This document shows positions 10,480 to 21,395 of a stretch of 64,000 bases of DNA, piece after piece. The DNA comes from Armillaria gallica (taxonomy: Eukaryota; Basidiomycota; Agaricomycetes; Agaricales; Physalacriaceae), in assembly GCA_037576215.1 (NCBI GenBank), contig JBANDB010000001.1, positions 7,936,001 through 8,000,000 on the forward strand, read 5' to 3'. The position numbers and the translations under genes were made by a program. The notes under the pieces were generated by a model. The model worked only from the letters and a program-made list of their open reading frames with translations, was not told the origin of the DNA and did not search any database. Every line of letters begins with the position of its first letter. The stretch's first letter is position 1.

Positions 10480-12960
10480 TGTAGTATCCAATTTACTTTT
10501 GCCTTTCATATATTTTTTCATCGACTTGAGTATATCTACCTATGCGCATTCTTTCTTGTAGTAAAATGTAATGTGACTTACTCTGTATTTATAAGTTGAG
10601 TTTTCCAGCTCCCGTTCAGCTAAACGTTGGCTGAAGCTCAGCGGACGTTCAGCCTAAGCTCAGCTTCGGCTGGAAACCGGGCAGTCCGGAATCAATGGTT
10701 TCGGACAGGGTGTGAAATCGACACCCAAAACAAACGTTCGGGGGTGCCTGATATCGACACCGAAGCGGATAGTTCAGGGAAGTATTCCGATAATGCTTAC
10801 ATCTTCGGTTCCACCATCGCCGAGTTTAATATCTGAATAGAAGTTTTCGGGGATGGCAACGGGTCTCCCGGAACTTTTGGTTCCAGTTATAATATATTTG
10901 ACACTTATAATACATTTTATTTTATCTATTTGGGAATTCATTGTGTGCACGCTAGAACCTCTGTTTTCGGAACGAATACAGGTAAAAATTTATTTTATAT
11001 TGGAATCTAATATACAGGGACTATATTCAGGACGCCCTAAATTTCTGGATTCCCGGTGTGTATGATACTAACCTCTTTTGATTCATACCATCAGCACTAC
11101 GTGTCATGGATATCAGGTACCTGCCGACTCGGCCCATGAGTCAACACATGCCTGTACTCGGGCTTCTCGGTCTCAGAGGTGACTCGCTCGTATCTTCTCT
11201 TACTTTCTCTATTTTTCCTAAAGACACCAGAATACAGTAGAACATTGTAGAATAATAATGACTCAAAACCTTTAGTATATAATCACAGTCTGTACTATTG
11301 TATCTCTAATCTAATTTCACTACTCTTTGACGTCCACTTAACTGTGTGATCTAAGCATGTTTGATCGGTTACGCCCAGCGCTTGCCAGTCAATTGCTTCC
11401 CGAATACGCCTAGCGCTTGTCGGAAACCCTGTCAGTTACGCCTAGCGCTTGCTGACACCCTCGTTAACTACGCCTAGCGCTTGTTAGCACCCATATCGGA
11501 TTTCTCTTGGTGGTTGGAACTCGGCTTATGGACATCCTCGCTCTCATCAGGCTTTTCTTCGAGTCTTTTCCCACTCGTACATTAGCTTGACTATCCATAT
11601 TATTAACACTACGTTTCCGCAGCTGCTTCTGAGCTCTCGATGCGTACAGGCATTCCCGTACTTATTAGGAATACGGAGGTCCGTCAGCTCAATAGTATTC
11701 TGCCTATATCTCTCAACGGGGCATTTGTTTCGGATGTGAAGCGATGGCGGACCCGCCGCTATGGCTTTTGTAGTAGGTCAATAATCATATCTTTGAGCTC
11801 ATGTACTCAAAGTCTGCTGTAGAGTGAAACTGTCATTGGTCGATGTATTGAACGTTTTATTTCGCGAATAGGATAAGCTGACGATACCTCGTGGATCTCA
11901 TGCGACAGTTAGCATCAAGAATGATGCACGGACTACGCTGATTTTCCTGTTCATCTTCTAAGGTCCCGGTCACAGGTCCGACCCGACGCTTGGTAAATTA
12001 AACACCACTCATACCATGCCGTTTAGCCTCATTCCAAACATATTTGGAGTAGTATTCAGTCGTGTAACATGTCTGGTTCTCATAATCCTTTTCTGTCACT
12101 GAGCTCAGGGCGTAAAGCTTGGATATGAGATTGGTCGTAGCCACTTGATACCCTTGCTCTCACCAACCAGGCCGCAGTGTGCTCAATAGCTTTCTTGAAA
12201 ATGAGCGAGACATAAAGATGCAAGTGTCGATGAGCCATTCAGATGGAGGCTTGCGCGGAAGATGTCTCCATCCCTCGTATGTTGGCTTGGTCCGTATTTC
12301 ATTCCGCTCCTTGTCGCTTTACTGCCCATTACTGATAGCTGAAGTGCATTCCTGTCTTTCCAGTCTCTCGGCTCATTTCACAATGGCTCGTGGTGATAGA
12401 ATATACAGGAATTAGGCAGTGCTTGATTGGAAATACGCGCTTGGGACGAGAGTTATGCCAAGCTGGCCAAAGAAGGGAAAATAATCGGTATCCTTGCTTT
12501 TCTTTCACGTCGTGGAGATTCGTTAGCGATCTGGGACATCCGTTGGATTTCTTCTTTTGGGGCGGGTACTGATGCAGTGCGTTCGTTTGGTGGATTAGAA
12601 GGGTCCTAGTGAATCTAGTCGTAATAGGTACTCCTAGGAATTCGCGCCCTTCGGCATGGTTTCCTCGGAATGTATGATAGACTGGGAATGATCGATATAA
12701 TGCATTGATCAATCCGGAAGTACAGGTCTGATTTCCAATGAGCCACTGGGAGTCGGCGTGAATCTTACGAGATGCTGATGGTTAAGGTTTCGTTTACGGT
12801 ATATATGGCATACCGGAAAGCACTTGGGACGGACTACTGATACCACCGGTTCAGTGACTTTACTTATTGTCTCTATGGCATCTATGCAAGGTGTATTATT
12901 CATTACTAACATTTCAAAGCATAGTTCGTCTGCACTGCAGCCGTGCTTGGTGGTGCCTTG
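10480..12960. other. Gene-poor stretch
   Basis: No multi-exon gene could be built. The segment 10,620-10,870 is rich in short GC-containing self-complementary words (such as GCTGAAGCTCAGC). A plus-strand segment near 12,430-12,600 reads WDESYAKLAKEGKIIGILAF with coding-like composition but no context. The hairpin array at 11,361-11,488 lies inside. Much of the rest looks like old repeat sequence. Confidence 0.35.
11361..11488 (+). repeat. Array of four hairpins with an invariant 15-nt loop word and different stems
   Basis: The word TACGCCYAGCGCTTG occurs at 11370, 11405, 11437 and 11469, spaced 35, 32 and 32 nt. Each copy forms a 16-nt loop flanked by arms that pair with each other but differ between copies: TTGATCGG/CCAGTCAA (7 of 8, one G-T), TTCCCGA/TCGGAAA (6 of 7), TGTCAG/CTGACA (6 of 6) and GTTAA/TTAGC (5 of 5, one G-T). 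The loop contains the palindrome AGCGCT. The array is too short, and its spacers too complementary, for a CRISPR. Confidence 0.7.
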
Positions 12961-12964
12961 TTAC

Positions 12965-14666
12965 TCAGACCGGATTTTTGGATGCAGTATTCACGAAGGA
13001 AATCTCAACTTTCTGAGGTGTCCTCCTCCAGATCCATCTCGCCTTCAGTATGCAAAATCGAGCACGCCATACGCATTCTTTGCAAGTGGTTGAGATGCGC
13101 TTGGAATAATGAAGCAAGGCCTTCTCTGCGAGGTCGTTGAGTCTCATTTGGTCCGCGCATAGACTAAACATACCTAATTCGTTCCAAGTGAAGGTCCTAC
13201 GAGACGGATCATCTGGGTCAGCAAATAAGTAAATGCCAACCATAGCTATAGCCTGTAATACAAACGGTAAGTATTCACATAAGAGCGACACGATACACGT
13301 ACTGAAATCGAAAGAAGGATAAGACACGGTAGTAGCCCAACGAAATCTGTCCCGAAAGTAGGTAAATTCGTTGATGCATATAATATGAATAGGATGTACC
13401 TATGGTATTGCCTTGATGTACTACAGTTTGAGCAGAGTCCATGTTCGTTGTTGAAGAAAAGAAATGACGTACCAAAGCCGTCTGGAATTCCCGGCATGGA
13501 GGACCGTAGTTGAGTAAAGGCAAAAACCATCCCAATGGGGATGACAACGATCTCATTCCGTTGTCGGAAGCCGAATACCACAGTTGCGATCATGATGAGA
13601 CAAATCATGAGAGTGAGCAGCCCTATCCGTATGCAAGAAATCAATCACATCATTCATGAAAGTGTGGGGAAAGAAGACGGACAAAATGTGAAGGTGATGA
13701 CTAGACAATAGACGATAACCAGAGTGTTACGTTGGAGGCACAGATCCATATCAAAGATCCGGTTTGTTTCCTCCTGTATCGTGCGCCCTGCAAGCACAAT
13801 TGCAAATCGGTGGTCGCTTGAAAAGATTTTATCAGGTGTTTAAATCAGATGTGAAGGGTCGGAAGCGTACACGATGAATCCAGAGCCCGAAGAAAATTCC
13901 AGGTGAACTGATTCATTTGTTGATGTGTCTTTAGCAAATGCAGAAATGTTTGTTTCGTAGCTGCCATGTATAGGGCCGGTCAGGGTAGATCACATCAACA
14001 CAATGGACATAACTTGAAGATCATACCGGTCGAAAGGGTAATAGATGAGACTGTTCTCATAGGAATGTCCAGAGTGATAATCCTCGTAATTATCGGATGT
14101 GGACAGGTTTAGCCTGGTGCGGAAACTTTGAGCGTCTTTCCCTTGATGGGTTCCTGTCATAGTGGTATTCCATACAGAGATGGGACCTGTCAATGCTTTT
14201 TTATTGTGGGGACCACCCCCATATCTCGGATCTGACGGAGATAGACTTTTGAAAGATTCAAGTAAGTGATGATAATCATTCCGTAGGCAGATATGAATGG
14301 CTCACTGCATGTCGAAGAAAATTTCAACTTCTGTGCAGTTTGAATTTGAAGAGCACGTATCTTTCTCCACGGACCACTCTGCGACCATAGTACCATCATG
14401 GATATTGGCTGCTACCAGTTTAACAAAGAGTACAAGCTTGGAGCAATCTTAAAGGTCAGCATTCGTGAACAGACAAGGATTCTTACAGATCTATCTGTGT
14501 TTTCAATGTCCGAGTCTGCGACATAATTGAGGTCTCCAACGCTGCGTAGCCACAACGCAGCAGTAATCCACACCGTTGGAACAATAACGGTGAATGAGAG
14601 AGCGGTGATGAAGCAGCAGAAAACTCTTGATGGACTTTGACGGCGGGACACTTGCTTGGGGGACAT
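12965..14666 (-). CDS. DUF4436-like membrane protein, nine exons (copy A)
   Basis: Exons 14666-14487, 14436-14306, 14245-14027, 13960-13873, 13773-13683, 13622-13473, 13411-13400, 13346-13303 and 13252-12965 give 400 aa. An N-terminal membrane helix (FCCFITALSFTVIVPTVWI) precedes an outer domain with conserved SPSDPRYG and YYPFDR motifs. Then come a second helix (LVIVYCLVITFTF), a third (LLTLMICLIMIATVVF) followed by GFRQRNEIVVIPIG and RSSMPGIPDGFG, and the last helices with FADPDDPSRR then FTWNELG. The PG.P..G pattern between helices fits my knowledge of DUF4436 proteins; function unknown. A 12-nt microexon (13411-13400) is shared with the paralogue at 53,909. The last intron may instead be read through; both readings stay open. 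Confidence 0.75.
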
Positions 14667-14669
14667 ACA

Positions 14670-16930
14670 GAACACTGTTGTAAGCTCGAGACTTTATAGG
14701 TGAAGTCATGATGTCAATTTTCCAAATCGCTGCAACGAGCTGGGTGACTAATATCATTTTATGGTGGAAAAAGTACTCAATGGGGCGGTTGTTATAAATG
14801 TGGAGTGCATTGTATGTCTGACAATACGGGAAGTATGGCATGAGCTGTAGACGGCAGGACAGCGCAGCACGGCAATGCATAGAAAGTATTGGTAGGCTGT
14901 AACTCAGTACTCAGCTGAGTCAGTGCATATCTGTGCTTTAAATATTATGACATACAGTCGCGGCCCCTGTGGGTAATTCCTATGCTGCACTGGTCCAAAT
15001 TTGAGTACGGATCAAGAGAATCAACTCCTTGGCACCGATACATTCGGAGACAATGGTGACGGGTATATTTCAAACCCTATTTTAAGCATCTGACTCACCG
15101 TTACGGACTGGACTCATGCATAGTCGTAATGATTCGTAGTGACTTGAAGACTTTATATTTACTCTGTATTATGCTTTATGACCTTCTCTGACTCACTACT
15201 CACTAGTATAAGTAGCTAGGGCTCAGAAGAATAGATTACCTTTTTCCCTTACAAACTCTAAAGTGTGAATCCTTAAATCTGCGGACCTGCGTCAGGCCGA
15301 AGGAGACACGACCTAGAAAGGGACTTAAGTACTCTTTGGCTCTCGTATTGACCGCCTTCCGTACTCAATCCTAATCGATTACCGTAATATAGCCGATCAT
15401 ACTATATCCGTCTTTACTTACAATCGTCTCGGTAGTCCTAAACCTCGATCGTTAGATTCACTAAAGGACTTGAAGCGAAGAATATCTACGTACGCTTCAC
15501 AGCAATATCCAAATATACCGCCTAAGCGCAATTCTAGGGATTGGGCGAGGCTTGTGGGAAGCTGATGGCTAACCGAAGCTCGTCAGCATGAAGGATAAAA
15601 TGTACAGGAGGTCACAATGTCTTCCGATGCCCAGGAGATGTCCAACTTCCAAAGAATAATATAGTGTCAGTATATTGCTTGATCCTCTCCATCTGGTTTA
15701 CGTTTAACCATGTATGTCTCATGAAAACTGAAATGGCACACAGAACATCGAAGTACAATCGGATCCCACTGCAGGATAGTGGTCTAGCCATTTTGAATAC
15801 AAAAACGTCCATATCCGAGGAAACCACTAACAAAAAGAACGAATGCAGATATACCATGCCGGATGATTATACCCTTCTCAATGAAATAATGCCCCCAAAA
15901 TCACCAGATCTTCGTTGAATAGGTCTCAAAACGTCTGATACAGTTGGAGCTCATCAGTGTTCTTAACCGCAACTCTGAAAGTTGGTACAGCTGACCCGGT
16001 GCTTTAAATACTTTGCACTGCCATCCATTCTCCCAGTCACTCCAAAGGACTCCTTCGACACAACAGCTCGGTCGCTACAAGTCAGAGTTGACGAACGTCA
16101 ATCAACAGTCAAGAGCCACCGATAGAGCGAAACTGAAGTCCTAGAGAGAAACACCGAGCGAGCAAGCGATGGGGCAGGCAGTGTTCTCTGCGCCCCGGAA
16201 ACTCCGATTCAATGAGAACGCCTCAATTAGAGCTAAGATGATACTAACCAAGCAACGACAAGTGTGAGAACGAGCACGAAAGAAAACAAATTAAAGATGA
16301 TGGCCGTGAGAGAGGAAGAAGCGATGCACAGGTGCCTGATCATGCCAAATAAAGACATCAGTTCTTGGTTTGAGTTCGAAACGCCCATCGCCAAGATGCG
16401 GCTTTTCCCGCTTGCACACAGTCAGAGCCCACTTGTGTAGGGATTTTCTCTCGGAAAAATGATGGGACACGGCGGACGGTTTGTAGCAATATTCACAATC
16501 ATCCTTGTTATTTCAGTCAGTGGTAGTTTATTGGCGCTTGTTATCAGGAGCTAAAGAACCCGTTCATGGTCCCGAGCGTAGTCGACATCCTTCTTACTAA
16601 CCAGATATAGTGTACCTATTGGTTTCAGTGGGATCGATTTTACATTAAAATATATAACCAAAGTTGTAGATCTTTTCACAGCTTCCCTCGAAATGACAAC
16701 AGCGATGTTAGACTCGCAGCACTTACCGCAATATTAGCAGCATGTGGCTTATCCGGGACCCCCATGAAACGTCAGGCTTTAGGATTCTATCATCGTACGA
16801 GCCAGTCGATGATTTCATAAGAGAGTTCTTCTCCCCTCAAGCGCTCACGCTCGCAGCCAGGGTGTGGCGCGCTCAATACACGAGCCTGCAAGTACTCTGC
16901 AACTCAGCCATGCTTCCTACAAGTATCGTT
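14670..16930. other. Gene-poor stretch
   Basis: No gene is supported on either strand. Short frames such as 15,664-15,918 have no partner exons or family signal. The segment 15,200-15,560 has the even composition of old repeat sequence, but no matching second copy was found in the window. Confidence 0.35.
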
Positions 16931-16937
16931 CGTTCAT

Positions 16938-17001
16938 CCGAATATGGCGCAATGGATGTCATTCATTCGAAGCCAGTAAGGGTTCGATTCCCTCTATTCG
17001 G
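16938..17001 (+). repeat. tRNA-like unit with perfect 7-bp acceptor-type stem
   Basis: CCGAATA (16938-16944) pairs exactly with TATTCGG (16995-17001). An A-box-like TGGCGCAATGGA follows the first arm at once (16945-16956, 11 of 12 to TRGYNNARNNGG) and a B-box GGTTCGATTC sits at 16981-16990. At 64 nt it is shorter than a tRNA and no proper anticodon arm can be drawn, so it is a tRNA-derived relic or a SINE head, not a working tRNA gene. Confidence 0.7.
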
Positions 17002-17484
17002 ACGACTAAGTGGAGCCAAGTCCATCCTTTCACTCGCGATCCATTTCCTCCTTTTATGCGTGGCTGTATATCCACTTACACGCTCCCTATATTCTAACAC
17101 ACTGAAATTTAAAATCCCAGCTAACAATTTTCTCCGAAGAACGCGGTGTTACCTGTAAGTACTCATCAAGGCGAAGGTTGGATTGAATTCGAATGATCGG
17201 ACGACGACATTCACCCAGTAGACCACAGACCTATCTGGAACGTGACATGTCTAGGCCAGAAAATATACATTTTTCTTCTCGCCTAACGGTGATGGTTCAC
17301 TGCCCTAGGAGAGAATTTTCTGTTACGGGGGCCATTTCGTCTTGTGTTAACATCACACTGAACGTAAGCTCTATGCTCGAGTGTTCACTTGCCTTTCAAT
17401 TCTTCACTTACACAATTCGAGGAATGAGTAGAGCAGCTCAGAACCAACACTAATGTTCAAACTTAGTTTACTCATCTCGTCTAC

Positions 17485-17563
17485 GACGTCATCGGGAGCG
17501 CATTATTGAAGGTCGCTGGGGTTCGATTCCCTATATCAGACTCTGGCTCTGCATGGTTTTTTT
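17485..17563 (+). repeat. tRNA-like unit with oligo-T run
   Basis: B-box GGTTCGATTC at 17520-17529 inside a TGGGG/CCCTA T-arm-like stem. The phrase GCGCATTATTGAA upstream recurs in the unit at 49,301. A run of seven T at 17557-17563 would serve as an RNA polymerase III terminator. The A-box is degenerate. Confidence 0.55.
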
Positions 17564-17733
17564 GCAAATCCTCGTCTTGCGTCAGAAGTATCTTTGTGCG
17601 ACGGCTCAAAGATGGACATCGCACGACCATCTTGTCAGGTAGAGTGTTATATCGGCGACTATAAAGATGTCCTTGGTCTAAAATATATGTGCATAGTCTT
17701 ATTTTGGGGGGGAGTCGCCAAAATTCGTCTCAT

Positions 17734-18700
17734 CTATGTGTAGCTCACGCTAAGATCAAAATATGCGTCGTACACACCACCGTCGAGACCGAATATCCCA
17801 ATCGATTGAAAGTGTTTCTCGTCGCCTAAAGGAGCGAAGATGGGCGGTGCGCGGGCCCGTTTGAAAGGGGTGGACAAAATGTGGTTGTCGAGGCTAGGAG
17901 AGGTCAGTATGCGACGGAGCTGAAGAGTACGACGCGTATTGGATGTAATGATTATGCTAACAAGAACATTAGCCACGGGTTAGTCTGATAATGAGCTACT
18001 CACCGATATGACAATCGCATGCACGTCCAAGATATCTTCAATCTTGCGGAAGCTCGTGCACCTTTTCTAACGAAGAGACTGGTTAGGCGAGCACCTATCC
18101 TTGAACACAAGGTCAAACACCACCATGGTGCCTCTCCCTAGCGAATCCACAAACGGCATCTCGACAAGGACACGCGTTGTGACACCAAATGGCCTTGATC
18201 ATGTCTTGATCATACTCCTCTCTACCCCATGTCGACGTCCTCACTGGAATCCCGATAGTTCTGGCTTTTCGCAAGGTGGGACTGTCGCCGTGTAACATAG
18301 GTGAACTACCAAATGATCGGCGATGTAAGAGCAAGAGTAAAAACACGTACCATAATAAGAGCCTTCACTCTCCCGTTAGTCCTTTTGCTGTCTACGGATT
18401 CTGGAACTCTACTCGCTTGTCAGAGGTCCAGTGAGCTGAGCAATCTTCTTTCTCTTTCATTCCCTCATCAATGACACGGATAGCAGCGCTGGAAAGTATG
18501 GCTGTAGAGAAAGCGGTACTCAGTCATCAAGTTGTTCTTATAGAAAGGAACGACATATGTACCAATGCAAGCCCCAGTTCCGCATATACATAGATGGAAG
18601 GAATTCGCAAGGGCCCATGCGCAACACGGATGACGTACACGCATCAATTATCGTGTCCCAAAAATGACGAGGCTCTCCCACGATGCCGGATCCGCCGCGG
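17734..18700 (-). pseudogene. NAPE-PLD-like metallo-beta-lactamase-fold relic (a)
   Basis: Reading the minus strand, pieces in family order are: an N-terminal exon near 18,570-18,700; AHWTSDKRVEFQNP near 18,390-18,520; VLVEMPFVDSLGRGTMVVFD then RCSPNQ (18,069-18,175); HNHY just after an intron end near 17,950; and PPIFAPLGDEKHFQSIGI (about 17,800-17,860). HNHY is the start of the HxHxDH zinc motif of metallo-beta-lactamase-fold phospholipases of the NAPE-PLD type (family knowledge); the following Asp is lost here. Frame changes between LGHA-type and VLVEMPF segments and within the zinc-motif exon show it is broken. Downstream parts are missing. Confidence 0.65.
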
Positions 18701-19189
18701 CTCTTCCGAACCCTTCACTCGTGCTTTCTCAACAACTCAAAATTACCTCGTAACTCGGCTGACAGACGCATAGTTGTAATGGAAATCTTCTGCTATTGGC
18801 TATCCTCGAAAGTTCCTTACAATGCTTTCCTTTCTTCCGGCCTTCGTTGCATGCTTACGAGCAGGTTTCTCTCCACACAGCCGAAATAAATGAAGACGAC
18901 TGCGCCTTAGCCTATGTAGTTCTAATAAGAAGTGGGAACAGTCAGTGGGCTTGATATAAGCAGAGGTTGAGATCTAGACCTGGACCTAGATATCTTTGCT
19001 TGCCACAAGGTCATGTGGATAGATAGCCTCTAGACTAAAGGAATGGAAAGCTAATACCAAGCTAATACTTAACTTTCAAAACAGGCTTTCGCGGTTGGTG
19101 CTCAGCATTCTTATTCCGTACGTCTGAATTGCCTTTCATGAAGGCGCAGTCCTTTCCATATAACACATCGTTGCATCTCATTACTCGAG

Positions 19190-21110
19190 CATCAGCGATA
19201 TCGGATCTCGTGTAACGATTATTATACCGCGCCGGGTTCAATTCCCGCTGTGATCTATATGATTTGCATGTCTCATTTCGCCTTTTTTCATGGATGTGTG
19301 AAAGTTACTCTCAGTCCAAGACCCACTCTTAATCTCGCTAACATAGTAAGGTTTTATTATTATGTGCCAGCTTGTACTTTATCTCACTTGTTTCCCTTCG
19401 ACTGGTGAATATCATACAATCACTAGTACCGTCACATTACATACGAGCAGCAAGGTTTGATTCCATATATCCAAGACAAAGTATGGTTCTTCCTTTTCAA
19501 GCACCCTCGTTCATACTCCTTACCCAGCTCACGAGGTTGCTTCGAGGATTAATTCGTCCTTTTCACCTGCAACCGTGTAGGATTTCAATTTCCTTTATTC
19601 AATTCAAGTTGCGAAGCCTTTTCTTTTTCAAATGTTCGCATACCAGCAAAGAAAATAAAATTGAATGAACCACCTCCGACCAGGTCTGGTGTAACGGCGA
19701 GTGTTACATCAGACTCGAAGGTTCAGTTCCCTGAGGACGATGACGATGTTCACGCCTTTTTACGAGAGCGATCAATTTCTACCTCACGGTCACAACAGGC
19801 AACCACCTTACAATCAGAGTCACGAAGCTATCCCCTGTATGCTTGAATGCATGTTCTATTGGCCTAACGGCGAGTGGGATGACTAGGGCTCGATTCCCTA
19901 TGCTATTCATACTATGTTCTTCTCAGACCATGTCTTTTTCACTCTGGTCTCACTCGTTGACCTCAGGGAAGCGCCGTTCACGACAGGGAAGGTATCACTC
20001 GGAAATGAATCTGTCATACTGACCTCTATGGAAAGTGCAAGCTCTCTTGTTACCGATCAATTTTGCTCACATAAAGTAACCGAACCGCCAACACGTCATC
20101 GACGAGGAGTTCAATCAAATGGATTTCCCGTATCGTCACTCATCTTTTCGCCATACTAGCAGCTCATCTGAGGCACATGTAGCTTCGTTCTCTCCAACTC
20201 CAGCCTTGTGGTTCGAATTCAGCCTTAGGCTCGTATCGGCATCCTTAGCACTAGCCAAAACCGCTCCACCAATAAGCCTATACCCTACGTTCGACATCGA
20301 CAACTATGCCCTATCGATTATGGTCTAACTGCTTCTTGGGTGCCTGGCCTTTGGGTTCGATTGCCCAGGGTACAAATGTGTGGCATAATTTCGTTTCTTT
20401 TTACAAGTGCGGACCATGCACTAAACTATAGAGTGTACTGGCAATGCACCAGTCATCGCGGTATTGGGTCCATGGGTTTCCATTTCTAGGACTCCCCACT
20501 TCGAGCGTGGAGTCTCTTTTTCTTCAGAATACGTGCCACGTCTGTATTAGCACACCACTCTGATCGAGTTTCCTCGAACAACGTCTCCGATATTTTTATT
20601 CTTAATTTGAATACAAGCCATGTTGACATCTTCTGTTGTGATATCATGCAATGGCGAGTATTACATTGCACCGTAGTGTTCCATTCCTTGAGGACGAGTT
20701 TCCATGTATAGGCCTTTTTACGGAAGGTACCAATTTCTTATAGGGGCCCACGCGCACACCAAGCAACCGTGCCAAAACCGAAGTCACAAAACTATCCCCG
20801 ACGTCTGTAAATGCATGCTCTAGTCGTCTAACGGCGATTCGGATGCCTGGGGTTCGATTCCCTATGCTCTTCATATGCTCTACGCAGGTCATGTTTATTT
20901 TTCACGCTTACAGGCCAATCGACCTCACGTTCTACAGTGAAGTTATCATGACTGCCCTTTTATTCCTTTAAGCTTATACCCTATCTGATATGGCTCATTG
21001 GCCGCCACCAGGGGGCCCCAGAGTAGCATTAATTATCATTCCTTATGGTTCCGATGTCGCGCAATGGCGAGTGCTCAGGGAAGCCTGGGGTTCAATTCCC
21101 TGCATCGCAG
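19190..21110 (+). repeat. Cluster of tRNA-like units (II)
   Basis: B-box-like words at 19235 (GGTTCAATTC), 19454 (GGTTTGATTC), 19720 (GGTTCAGTTC), 19887 (GGCTCGATTC), 20354 (GGTTCGATTG), 20851 (GGTTCGATTC) and 21089 (GGTTCAATTC). A-box-like words precede several: TGGTGTAACGGC at 19687, TGGCCTAACGGC at 19860, TGGTCTAACTGC at 20321. Oligo-T runs follow several: 19283-19288, 19935-19939, 20397-20401, 20898-20902. Spacing is irregular, about 150-500 bp. All are on the plus strand. Each unit has its counterpart in the cluster at 58.3-61.7 kb. Confidence 0.7.
21052..21107 (+). repeat. tRNA-like unit with paired ends
   Basis: CGATGT pairs with GCATCG across a 56-nt unit (one G-T pair). A-box-like TCGCGCAATGGC overlaps the first arm, and B-box GGTTCAATTC is at 21089. 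The copy at 61604-61661 keeps the same pairing although the interior differs. Confidence 0.6.
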
Positions 21111-21395
21111 CATGTATAGTGAATATACATATTTTGCATGAGCAATCACTTGTAGTGTTATAAGATGAAATAGAGTACAGCATGTCATAGGAGGAGGAGG
21201 AGGAATTTTATTCTGATCACTGTCCCTAAGAAGGCAACTAACCAGAGTCCGTACTACGTGTGTGTTACCTACCTAACCCACTACGCTACGGTACCGAACG
21301 AACACTGGGCCTCACTGATACAGACACGTCCCCGCAAGGTACGGCTTCTCAGCACTAGCATCAATGACGTGAAATTTGTTATATATATACTACGA

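Larger units (their letters stand above)
17734..21195 (+). repeat. Segmental duplication, copy 1
   Basis: This block matches 56.3-61.75 kb in the same order and orientation: NAPE-PLD relic, then a tRNA-like cluster with unit-by-unit correspondence (for example 19235/58306, 19720/58792, 20354/59416, 20851/61398, 21089/61643). Identity is visible by eye over long stretches such as 20,190-20,340 versus 59,277-59,430. The copy ends at about 21,190, where the LINE begins. Confidence 0.8.

Noticed and set aside
11361..11488. Possible CRISPR array
   Set aside because: Only four 15-nt repeats, spacers complementary across each repeat, eukaryotic context and no cas genes.
16742..17158. 138-aa plus-strand frame
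   Set aside because: It runs across a tRNA-like unit, has no family signal, no partner exons and unremarkable codon use.
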